DNA from: Choristocarpus tenellus KU-1152
Lineage: Eukaryota; Phaeophyceae
Assembly (NCBI GenBank): GCA_964200185.2
Contig: CAXNAD020000244.1
Coordinates: 1-23,463, forward strand
Direction of reading: 5' to 3'
DNA length: 23,463 nt
In this document: positions 1 to 11,300 of the stretch, one piece after another
Layout: the number at the start of each line of letters is the position of its first letter
Position numbering within the stretch: position 1 is the stretch's first letter
Made by a program: the position numbers and the translations under genes
The notes under the pieces: model-generated
What the model was told of the DNA's origin: nothing
Databases searched by the model: none
The model's input: only the letters and a program-made list of their open reading frames with translations

Positions 1-2227
1 CGCCATTTTCGGTCAAAACCATCCTCAATAATAGTACGCTCCATCCTCAATTTTTAAAACCCACTGTTAAGGGGTAGGTGGGAAGCGGTCGCGGGACACA
101 CGCGGCAGGCAGTAGTGAGCAACATGTAATATGAATGCTTGGAGTTCTTATCATGATAATTAGTCACATGGCAACAATCGCACTAATTGGAAACATGTTC
201 ATAATAACGATAGTGGTATTACCTATCAATAGTGTAATTTACCATGTCAGAACGACAAGCACAAAAGCTACTTTAACAAACCTGCCTACAGGTTACATGT
301 CCGAAAATATGACAGTAGCTATCACTAGACTATAGACGCGAAGCAAGGGATATTTGTAGCTATTGCATGAGAGATCCCCTTCTTTAATTTCCACCCTAAC
401 CCTAACTTCTACTTATGGTCCAGGATTTAAGTATTGTTGAGGGGATTGTTGACCCATAATGTGACTTGCTTTGATGCTGTTTCGCAGGACAACAGTCTGT
501 GGTGGCTTTGTTACTAGTTCTGAATTCGATGCTGGCAATGTACGTTGAAGGTCAAAGTTATGCATAGACCTTGCATTACCTCGATCATCATATTTTGCAC
601 AGGTACACATAGACCCCCCTAGCACAGCCCACCCCTTCTACCCAGCCACATCCCCTTCTTGCTGTGTCATTCTCCTTGGCGCTGCTGGAACACCGTGACT
701 TCTGGCTGGTGCAGCTTCTCTTCTTTTTTCCTAGGCCCAGGATATACAGTCCCCCCTTTGCCTTTCCTCCTGATTCTGCTCTAGTACTGTGTGTGGGCTG
801 CATGTTGTAGTAAAACCCCACCACTACTATTACTTCGAAGTAATATTATTCTTATATACCTAAAGTTGTAGTTGAAACCGCTCCCAAACTACTAGAGCTA
901 TGAAGGTTGTAAAGAAACAAGGGAAGACTCCAATGAGTCTGTCAAGCCGTCTTCCCCCCAACCCGGTGTATGTAGCTTGAAGTGCATGGTGAGACGTGTA
1001 GAGATTACAACTTGTATTGTAACTGACACAATCTGTCATAGGCTTGTTTTCACTGCTCTCTTCCTACTCAACATGCCTTCTGGCCACCTCTTGCGTATTG
1101 AGACATATATTTTTTGTCGAAAAAGACACGTTACAAAATAAGGTAATGATGGCGCTGAGAGTAAGTGTGCAGAAAGCTTCACAGTGTGTTGCAATCAGGC
1201 GTGATAATTTTTTATCGTATCATCAATAATGTTCGGTTGCCTTGCTGGTGAGGAAAGTTACAGACGGAGGTCAAGGCATACCGAAGAGTCATCAAGCCCT
1301 CCCTCTCTGGTCAACACAAAATCGATAGTGGCTTTCATAATGTGTAGCATTCCCAAAATTCCACAGAGCACGTCTTTGACGCCATGTTTGACCGGGTCCA
1401 TCTGGATAAGAATGGCCTGACCTGGTTTCTGACTGTGTTCAGGTTTACCCTTTCCCTGGCAAGGCTCCGCCAACCTGCCCAGCCTCCAGATTCCAACATT
1501 TTGGGCCTGGTATTGTTCCACTTACTGCAGACCAGGGCAGGCTACAATAGGTTCGCGTGAACAACAAGGAGAGCCTTGTGAAAACCGTTGTGAAGGTATG
1601 CCAAGAGGACGATGCTGAAACCCATGGTTGTTTGAAAGAGCCTCATTGAGCAGTTTAAGAATGTGTTGAACCACTTAGTTTGACGGCAAAGATTTAAAGG
1701 AAGTGCAAAAGAAGCAAGGGGATAAGATAAGAACGTTGTGGGTAGATGGGCCCTCGGTGACCAAGCAAATCATCTTCCCTAAGGGTGCAAAGGATGTAGT
1801 CGTTGAAGTGTACGTACAATTTTTCACCGGCTTTTTTACAGGGTTAACTGAGACGATATCTTCAAATTTGTTCGATCTTCCCAGGCCTTCATTGGCCCAG
1901 AGTGTGGGACACCAACCTGCCCATTCCATGACTATTCTGACTAACCAGTGGGAGTAATTATGGATCTAGTCATCATGCCCTTCCTCCCTGTCGCTTGACA
2001 AGATACTTCTTCAGCGGCAGAGGCAACCTCCGATCTATGTTCGGAATGTATCATGTCTGTACACCTCTATACATGGAAATGCCATTGCTGAGAGTATCTC
2101 AGGGGAATGCTACATAGAGACAGCTAGAAATCAACCTTGAGCGTGTATCGTCTGCACTGCTGTTTAAGAGCAGTGTTGAAAAGAACCACAGTCGCAACAG
2201 TCATCCGAAAAGGAAATTGTCCGCTCA
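1..2227. other. Region beyond the 3' end of the CFAP74-like gene
   Basis: No gene could be named here. Bases 1-600 are A+T-leaning with short chance frames; two TTAGGG-type units (as CCCTAA) occur at 394-406. Bases 600-790 are pyrimidine-rich. Bases 1365-1957 carry plus-strand coding-like pieces (separate entry). Bases 1958-2227 should contain the 3' UTR of the minus-strand gene, but no clear poly(A) signal was seen. Confidence 0.5.
1551..1807 (+). pseudogene. Coding-like island, two candidate exons or a decayed gene
   Basis: Bases 1551-1595 (after ACAATAG, before AAG/GTATGC) read VRVNNKESLVKTVVK. Bases 1679-1807 (after CACTTAG, before GAA/GTGTAC) read FDGKDLKEVQKKQGDK, IRTLWVDGPSVTKQIIFPKG and AKDVVVE. 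Both are phase 0 and join in frame across an 83-nt gap. The frame of the second piece stays open to a stop at 1955-1957. Another open stretch upstream (from about 1365) includes FDAMFDRVHLDKNGLTWF in a different frame. I do not recognise the product. It may be the 3' end of a convergent gene, or a relic with frame breaks. Confidence 0.3.
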
Positions 2228-2344
2228 TCAGATCCTCATAAAACCCTCAAGCTGCACCAACATGGTATTGAGTTCGCTTGTCCCCTGGGGATGATAGCCG
2301 CCCTTGAGGTGCACAAACATTTTTGTCTTGTACCATTGGCCCAC
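2228..2344 (-). CDS. CFAP74: CFAP74-like terminal exon 19 (residues 1140-1177 and stop)
   Basis: 38 codons plus TGA, entering at phase 0 from acceptor CCAATTAG. It encodes VGQWYKTKMFVHLKGGYHPQ, then LVQLEGFMRI and stop. PCLE-VGQWYKTKM continues the last beta domain, and an ending in 'LKGg....v.l.g.v' fits the family. Other AGs further in are possible acceptors but give a poorer join. No AATAAA is visible downstream on this strand. Confidence 0.75.
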   Translation of the reverse strand: MGQWYKTKMFVHLKGGYHPQGTSELNTMLVQLEGFMRI

Positions 2345-5300
2345 CTAATTGGACAATTTGGTCGGCAATTGAAGGAGTGAGGTTAAATTCAATGCTCTTA
2401 ATGGAGAGTCTCAACGTCAGTTTCTCGACAGGCAATGGTTCGAGATTGATCACTAGGTCACCTCCAGGTCAGCTTTGTGCCTTAGAACATCAAATTGTGT
2501 ACAAAACGAAGACTTCAAGGTTGTGATCTCAAAAGGTACTACATGTTCAATTGGTGATGTTGGTCAAAATACTTGGTAGTGATCTAAAGCAAGAAGCCAC
2601 CACTACTTGCACACTCTCAAATACAAAATTGAAGAAAAACGACTTGCAATCTAAGGCCCATGTACAGCAAATAATGGGTACTACTCATGACGATATATAG
2701 GGTCAAATTTAGACAAACCTCAAGACACGGATCCTTCATCTTGGTACCCTTTGCATAACCGCCACTTGGTTCCACATGCTCGGGAGGTGGAGGTTCAAAG
2801 ATGCACACCACTTCTGCACTGGCGCCTGCAGCAACAGAGCCCTTCTCAGGAGTCACTTGGAAATATTTCTTCTCCTTGGCCTCAGCGCTGAGCTCCACCT
2901 GGATTATTTTGGGCAATCTTATGGGTTGGAATTTCAGGTGGAAGAAATAAGGTGTGAAAGGAGAGCATAAGTTCTGGTGTTGCTGAGAGTCAAAACGATT
3001 TTTCGTCTAGGAGAGCTTATGGCTATTGTCTATTGTGACAGGACAAGAGATACATCGTGAAGATGCCAGGTTTTATGTATCATAAGGGTGCAACATGGCG
3101 ACTTCCGTGTATTTTGAACCCTGCCTGAATTCCTGGATTGACCATCCACATTGATACTTCGAAGTATATACTATAAGGTCCTATTCTAGCAGGGTACCTA
3201 GTGAAATTAGACACCATCCTGTGCTTCATGCCATGACTTCACATCCAATAGGCAGGCCCAAACAAAATCTGAGACTTCCCCGGGTCTCTGTACAGAATTC
3301 AAACTGAGGAGGATGCTATAGGAGCACCACTGGAACAGTATATTTTATTCTCTTTCCAAGCATACACCCCCTTGCCGCTTGAGCCAAAGTATCTTAGAGG
3401 GTAGAGCTGCGTCCATTTGGGGGCCAAAATCCATTGTTGCAATTTCAATGTAATTTTGGCGATCGTGTTTGTTAGGAAGTGTCAACATCCTTGTTCCAAA
3501 CACACCTTTCATAACGTATACATTTTACCTACTCCGAAATATTTTGGAGTAGGAAAATGTCATAAAAACCCCGAGGGAAGCCAAGCCCCAAATGGATAAA
3601 CAGAACAAAACTTGTACCCTCTAAGATACTTTCACTCGCTTCTTACTTCATTTCTAAGACTGTATCTTACCTCAAACGTCCCACCACTTGACTTCTTCGG
3701 GTCGTTTGGAACGAGGGAACTAATTACAAGCACCATCCTGTTGCTATGTGCTGCCTCTGCCCCACTCTGATCCTCATTGTTTGCAGCTGCATCCTTCGGA
3801 AAGCGAAGGAGGATTGGTGGGGGGACTGTTTTCTTGGCCTTGATACAGCTCAGTTCCGCCATGCAGTAGAATGGGTATGAGACAGATCAACAAGATGAGA
3901 TGGAATGGTGTGAGGACAGAGGAGGGTAGGAAGTGGAGCCTAGGGTTTTGGTCAAGGAACAGACTCCGAAACCAGAGGTACTGTGCGTACAGACTCATGA
4001 CGTATGAGTAAAACTACGTGCAATTGTCCATAACAAGCGGATGGAATCTCTATTCACTGCGCCAATGGTACCTAGTATAACAGAGGCTTGCTTTATGCCA
4101 GGGTAAAGGTATGCAACTAGATGTACACACCGTGGATGTCAACTGTCAAAACACACGGAGATCATATGGTGAGTGTGCAATAAATTTGCTACTCGCAGTG
4201 AAAGCCCTGTCTTGAAGGACATTGTCCTAGCTACAGGAGTAATCGGTGAACAATCACTTATTAAGCTGTTGCTAGTATCTTTCTTTGCAATGTACACAGT
4301 ATGACTGTGTTGGAGCCAGTGAACATCCTGTGGCAGGCGAGGAAGGTGGACAACTCAACAAATATTCATGCAAATAATTTTGCGTAGGCTCAAACTATCT
4401 GGGGGGGGGGGTCTATACCAGGGTGTCCATTCGAGCCCTGAGCAGAAAACGTGCACTTACTCTATCCATCCAAGGCATGCCACCAAATCACCTAAAAATC
4501 GTGACATGGAAAATGGGTCCCAAATGGACAGCCACCCCCCCCCCCAGATACTTTGAGTCTTAGAAGCACTACCACAGTGGATTTACCTGGCCTTGTCTTC
4601 AACCTGGCTTTCGATAAACTCAAAGTGCACCGTTTTGTTGTGGAAAGAATATTTTGTCCTTATAAAATGTACACATGAAAAGGGACTAGCAAGCTATAGT
4701 GCTTTTCTCGCATTTGAGTGACTCGTAAATTCTTTCGCTTGGGTAAGGCTGCAGTATTCGTCAGCTTTCACAGAAGGCAGTATCATTTTCTTCATTATGA
4801 TCTCCTTTTTGATTTGGAGTTCGAAGAATGGCATGACATGCCACAAAAAGAGCAGTGCAATGGCTCTCGTCCTGATTGGAGTCAAAGTATCTTAGAGGGT
4901 AGAGCTGCGTCCATTTGGGGACCAAAATCCAATGTTTCAATTTTGATGTAATTTGGGCTATCATGTTTGTTAGGAGGTGTCAATATCCTTGTTCCGCACA
5001 CACCTTTTCAAATGTAAACAATTTACCTACTCCGGAACATCTTGGAGTAGGTAAAATGTCATAAAAAACCTGTGGGAAACCAAGCCCCAAATAGACAAAC
5101 AGGGCAGAAATCGTACCCTCTAAGATACTTTCACTCATTGAACATCCCCAACGTAAGGCCACCCACAGCAAGGCCACCCCCAGCAGAAGAGGACATCAGC
5201 GACCTCTTGTCCAACATCAACCACATGGTAAAGACAAGAGCATCTACACTGAGCCCCTACATTTCATTCTGTCATGCCCCCTTTACCTGATGGCACATAA

Positions 5301-8300
5301 CTCACCCCACAATGCATTGTGCTGCACCCCTTTGCGGCAATATCTTCTTGTTCCACCACCTCGCCCCCCCCCACTTCTGCTGGAAGGACAAAGGAATCAA
5401 CTGTGCCTTCTGGTACTTGCTGCCACGGGTTTTGACCTGGTGGTGTGGCCTGAATATAAAACTGGCGGGCTACACAGTGCCCCTTGAGATGAACATGGTG
5501 CTCCTGCAACTAAATTTGTGGTTGACAAGGTTGTGTTCGCCAAAAAATATGCTAGATCACTCAGAGAGAGGTAGGTGTTTTGTAAGAGTGAAGGGGCCAA
5601 CTGAGTCAAAGTATCTTAGAGGTTAGAGCCGCGTCTGTTTGGGGGCCAAAATCCAATGATACGATTTGGATGTGATTTTGGCTATCATGTTTGCTAGGAA
5701 GTGTCAATATCCTTGTTCCGGACACATCTTTTCATAACATACACATTTTACCTATCTGAAACATTTCATAGTGTGTAAAATGTAAAAAAAAAAGCGTGGG
5801 AATCCCCAAACGACAAACTATGATACTTTGACTCAACTGCCGCAATAGACCAAACAAGCTGTGGGGGCTCCTTTCAATGTGGAAATGCACTCCTGTGAAT
5901 ACTTATTGGGAGTAAGTTGTTACATAAGTGTAGTGGATTCACACCAGCTGACCTGATAAGCTTTACACATCACCACTCCTTAAATATCACCAATAAATTG
6001 AACTCCAGAGTAGTTGGTACTATTTTGCACATGCAATCCAGATGACAAGTTTTCTACTTCAGAGTCATGTGAGTCAACATTCCTTCTTATAACTAACGGA
6101 AGGGAAGTAGTGCTGATCAAAAGTGTTTCTAGATCATTAAGGCTTGTTTGGGTCTATGCAGAGTATTAAAAGGTTACAATATAATATGAAACGTGTTTTC
6201 TAGAGGAGCTGCCAACTATTAGATAGTTTTCCAATAGGAACCATTCTTGCTGTCTGTTGTGTGCGGACTCTTTGGCTGGACAACAAAGGGGAAAATGTCA
6301 TGGACATGGAAAGATATCCGATGGAGAAGAAAATAGATCAACGTTTGTATTATTTGTTCTGAAAAGGGTGAATATAGTCATTGTCAATTCACAGCTCGAT
6401 CAATTGGAATTAGAGGTGAGGTGCACTTTGATGACATCAAAATACAACAGCACAGCACTCATTTATATACCTGATTTGGCACTTCCATGCGGAAGGAAGC
6501 ACGGTAGGGCCATAGGCGTTCGTGGTCTGGACTGAACAAAGCTTTAACCACTACAGCTTCCCCTGGAGGTACTCCCCCCTTGGAAGGAATGATAGCAAAC
6601 ACCTGCATAGCATCCATCCAGTATTTGTTTTAAAGAAAGAGATTTAAGGAGCTCAGTTATATGATCTGATGCAAAATCTCATATAGGTCTATCTTGAACT
6701 AGGGAGAGTTGAGGCAGTAAAAAATAGGAGGCAAGGCCTGTGCAGTTGATGATGACAAGTAATAAACCTCATTTTGGAGGGAAGATGTTCTTATATTCTA
6801 CTATTGTGTAAGTACAGAAGGGAGGAGGGAGATTGTGAGTTATTGGAGTGAATGACCAGGGGTTCAGTACGGTGGATAGGTTAGTAATCCGAGTTTAGAG
6901 GCAGAAGGATATCCTCTCCCATGAGAGGAACTATCTGCATAGAAAGCATTATTTTCCCTCATCTTGGCGAAATGAACACGTATCTCAAAATTTTAAGATG
7001 ATTAGCCTTAGGGTCATTTGACGTGATATGCTCAGCATTATTACATCAACATGAGAAGTGTAAGCTGACATATTGAGAAGACTTTGGCATGAAATAACAT
7101 AATAGTCCATACCACTTCAATAACCCATGCAATGGAGTCAACAAATTGTTGAGGTACACAACTAGCACCACCTCTTCGTGGTTGAAGTTCTCTGCTGGAC
7201 GAGGACCAAATGGTACAGCCTCAAATCTCAGATGAAATGCGCTGTCATTTTGCAGAATCAGCTCCCTGCCAGATATTATGCATGATTCAGGTGGTATGTT
7301 AGGGTGATGCAGGTAGTACGGCTTGTGTGAGGAAAATCACATGGCCTGAAATGTTAGGTGAACAACATGTGGCTCTCTTCCCAAAACTGGAAAACATTTA
7401 ATGCTGTAGAGTTGTAGGACGATATAGTTGTGGTGGAACTTTTGCTCCCACACTAAGTCAGGCTTCCGGAGATGATCATCTTCTAATACCGCATGAAACA
7501 CTTCACACTTAAGTATCAATGAGATGGAAAAATGGGGATATAGTGCTTCCCATATTTGCTACGTACCATCTAACTTCCCTCTTTCCCTCTTCCCTCCGCA
7601 AGCCTACCCTAGGCTTCCACCCCACTCTCTCCAACTATCTGTCACCAAAAAAGAGTCTGTGTGCCCTCACCTCTCTACAACGTCTCCCTCCAGTGCATAT
7701 CCCATATCTAGCTTCCCGTCTTTGGGTTCCAGACTGAGAACTGGGCTCACACCTTCTCCCCGCAGTCTCACTTGCAGTGACTTTCCCAAGAGGGGACTGA
7801 ATTCATGGGAAAACAGATAGAGTGACCAAGTGGGGAAAATAGTTCATGGAGGCAGGAAGTGATTGGTTGGAAAGATTAGGGAGGAAAATAAGAATAAGAC
7901 CAAGTCAAAACTACTGAGGAGAGAGAAGGTGCTGGGAAGCCTTGATGATACTCTTGCCACTGTTGTACAGGGAACTCATACTGACATTTTTCTTACACCA
8001 TCTATGAAAATCAAAGCAGAAATCCTACCATCAGTATTCCTCTGGGGTTTTTCCGGAAATATAGAGGATGCTTGGTTGCAGCAAGTTGCAGATTTCATGA
8101 CTCTAGACGGCTAGTTGGACGGATACTGAGACCAGGAGTGTATAAATATATATCTTGATGCCTCCTTATTGATGCAGCACGAACGAATATGCAAAGAATA
8201 TCAGAGAGCCAGCATGGGAAAGCTGCAACGAAGGGAAATCAGATACTTCCTCCACCTTTGCACCTTCGAAGCGTGAGAGTCTCAGAGACTAGCCCCTGCT

Positions 8301-11300
8301 GTTGTGGGAAGAATTGCAAGATGGCCCTATGTGCTTCTCCCACTGGTACAGGACGGAGGGCATTCATAAGCTGCGCAAAACAGGTAGACAATGAGATCCA
8401 TTATGACAATATCTTGGAAACTGGTAACAGAGACAGACTAGGGCTACAGTTCATCTCACCGAAATCAGTGGCAGCTTGGTGTTGTTAATATATTGCAGTT
8501 ATTAATGCATTTTTATGATCTCAAATTTGCAAAATCTTCAACCTCAATATGGACTAGATTATCTCAGTCTGGAGCCCTAAAAAACATCAAAAATGTCATG
8601 ATTACTTCTTCTCTCGGAGTATTCTACTATACACTTTGTACAAAGGAGGTAAATCCTTGTGTTTTGGGAGCATATGCTGAAGCAACTTCACATAGATGAG
8701 TTATTTGTCAATTTAGCATTAGCCTTGGACAAACTAAAGGACATGAACCCATTAGTTCATGTTAGTGTGAGTATAATGAATGTGATGGGGAGGCAGAAAT
8801 ACAAGACAGGACAATGTAGTACTCTTGAAATTATCACGACCACAGGAGCAGAAACAAGGAATTCAAGTCCTGTGTGATTTTTCCTTGAGAATATTCAGTA
8901 CTCTTTGTCGGGTCTGCTCGCACTGCTTATGTTCTCTTACCATCACTCAACATGCCTCCCTCAACATGTATGTTATAGAAGATATAGAGGATATTCTGTA
9001 ATTGTTAAGCTTAAAAAAAAACTCACATCCTCTCTGTACTTGTCAAAACCTGGTATCTTACATAGGCTTGATGACTATGGGACTAGTTGCATGAGGTCCA
9101 ATGCATTTAGAATGTGGAGAAATACAAACACCAACCAGTCAGTAGAGATTATTCTCCAACTTCTTTGCAATCCTTTCATGCCAGTTTGTTAGACTAACCT
9201 GATATGGGCCGGTAGAATTCAGACCCTCAGCCATTAATGGGGCATCCTCTGACCCCTCGTTCAGTATCTTCAGTGTCACCTTAAATTGAAGAAGAGCAAG
9301 TTGGATAAGTATGCTGTTAATGTGCATCCAATGTTATATTTTTTTTATGTACCTCCCAACAACTGTTTTCTGGGCAGTATTGGCTCTTCATAAGGATGCA
9401 TTTCGACTGCTCCTCTGCAAACCTGGATTCTCTGCTCATGAATTGTCAGTCAGGCTGTGCCTCTTCTCTCTGAAGGCATGAGTTGATACGCATACACAAA
9501 GAAAATATTTTAACTGCTTTTTCATGATATAGGATAGTAGCAACGTGCCATGCCAGGACTATAGTGATGAAGCAGTTGTGGTGAAGATTTCAAGCTTTTG
9601 ACATGAGTACATTTCACTCCCCTCCACAACAGAAACTGTGTCCATTCTGTAGTCTAGCAAACGTTCACCTACCATCCCAGGTCATCCAACAATATACATT
9701 GCAACATGCAAACATATCTGGTTGGAGTATCAGCGCAGGAACAGCATCATAGGATTAGAAGGAGATAGATGTATAAAACACCTATTTGTTACATATTTAC
9801 CATCTTGTTATGACAAAAATGTATCAACAAGCGAGTCTGGATCTGCAGCAGCAAATGTCATCGGTGCATGGTCTATTATGTTTGCATGGCAATGCAGAGG
9901 GCTGAGTGTTTTCATGTCTTCGGACATGTCCATGTCTAGCTGAGTCCCCACAGGGATGCCCCAGGGAGTTACCAAGGAGCCAATTGATCACAGACAACAC
10001 ACCCAAGCGCTCAGGCCTCCCTGGACTCACTTCTACCTTGCCTCCCACTGCCAGCTGACCGAAGTCAACCTTAGATTTGTCCACTGACAGTGTCCGGCGT
10101 ACGGTGACTGTGTTCACCTTTGTGTTTAGGGGTTAGTGGTTAGTTTTGCATGTGAATGGACAAGAAGAAAGTTCCACTCACAATGAGTGCTTACCACATT
10201 TTACAAACATGACCAAAGCAACTTGTTCTTGACTAGATAAAATTGATTGGCACTCAGTGCAGCCCAACTATTATGTGCAAGGAAATGCAGAGGAGCATGG
10301 ACAAAGACAGCAGGAGTAAAGGCAGGGTGGTAATATAATAGAACTTTACGCTTGATGCAAGGAGTGAAAGTATCTTAGAGGGTACAAGTTTTCCCCTGTT
10401 TGTTCATTTGGGGCTTGGCTTCCCATAGTTTTTTTATGACATTTTCCTACTCCAAAATGTTTAGGGGTAGGTAAAATATATACATTATGAAAAGGTGCGT
10501 CCAGAACATGGATATTAACACACAATAGCCAAAATTACATCAAAATCGCAACATTGGATTTTGACCCTCAAATGGATGCGGCTCCATCCTCTGAGATACT
10601 TTGACTCAAGAAGCATTGGAGGACTAAAGACTGAACTTATGGTCTTAAATCTTCCCTCCTCTTTGCACATTCAATTCTGTGAGAAACCTTCAATAGTCAA
10701 AATGCCCACTCCTGTCAAGACTGCATTGCTAAGACAAAAAATGAAATGTCCAATCACACTGAAAGCTTACACCTCCACAAGGTTAACGTAGGCATCATTG
10801 TACACGCACTTTGATATGTACTTCTAACACCTTCGAAAATGAGTAGAGTCAGTTGTAGTGGGTAAAGTAGTTGCCCATCAGGAGTTTCGCTGTAAAATGA
10901 TGTATTCACCAGGGAGGGTAAGAACTATTCCTAGCTTCTGCCTCAAGTGAGCCAAACCAGTATTAAAAACTTACTGCGCAGGTCACCAACAACTCATAAA
11001 AAAGAGATGAATCCCATGCATTGTAGTGCTGTAACCAAATGCATTCCTTCGAAGTTGCTCTAACAACGAAGAGATACTACTGAAAATCCCCACCTCCAGA
11101 GCAATGGTTGGAGGAGTTGTCTCTGTCCCCCTCCTCCCTCCACCTCCCTTTATGAAACAAGGAATTCGCCACTTTGCATGCCAGCTCCAAGGTTCTTCCT
11201 CCTTTCCACCCCTTTCAACCTTTCCCCTTGCCCCAGCCTCTGCTTCAACCATCAACCTGTCCTGAGCGCTTGCAGGTACCCAAAGTTCATTTGTCGAATT

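Larger units (their letters stand above)
6603..8263 (-). other. Introns 12, 13 and 14
   Basis: Intron 12 is 7797-8263, intron 13 is 7266-7670 and intron 14 is 6603-7171. No repeat element found. The minus-strand frame at 7337-7519 lies within intron 13 and does not fit the phase of the neighbouring exons. Confidence 0.5.

Noticed and set aside
588-824. 78-codon minus-strand frame rich in K, S and G
   Set aside because: It is the reverse of a pyrimidine-rich tract; no domain, no splice context, likely chance.
5072-5290. Plus-strand frame with RPPTARPPPAEEDISDLL
   Set aside because: It begins inside MITE copy 2, has no partner exons, and lies in an intron of the opposite-strand gene.
7337-7519. 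Minus-strand frame ending in TGA directly before an open stretch leading into exon 14, suggesting stop readthrough or a 19-nt intron
   Set aside because: The acceptor at 7266-7267 gives exact phase with exon 13 (VVER-ELILQ) and a branch-point-like CTAAC lies upstream, so this frame is intronic.
8493-9192. Series of plus-strand frames suggesting a nested gene
   Set aside because: Adjacent frames overlap out of phase, splice borders are not evident, and exons 11 and 12 of the minus-strand gene flank and partly overlap the region.
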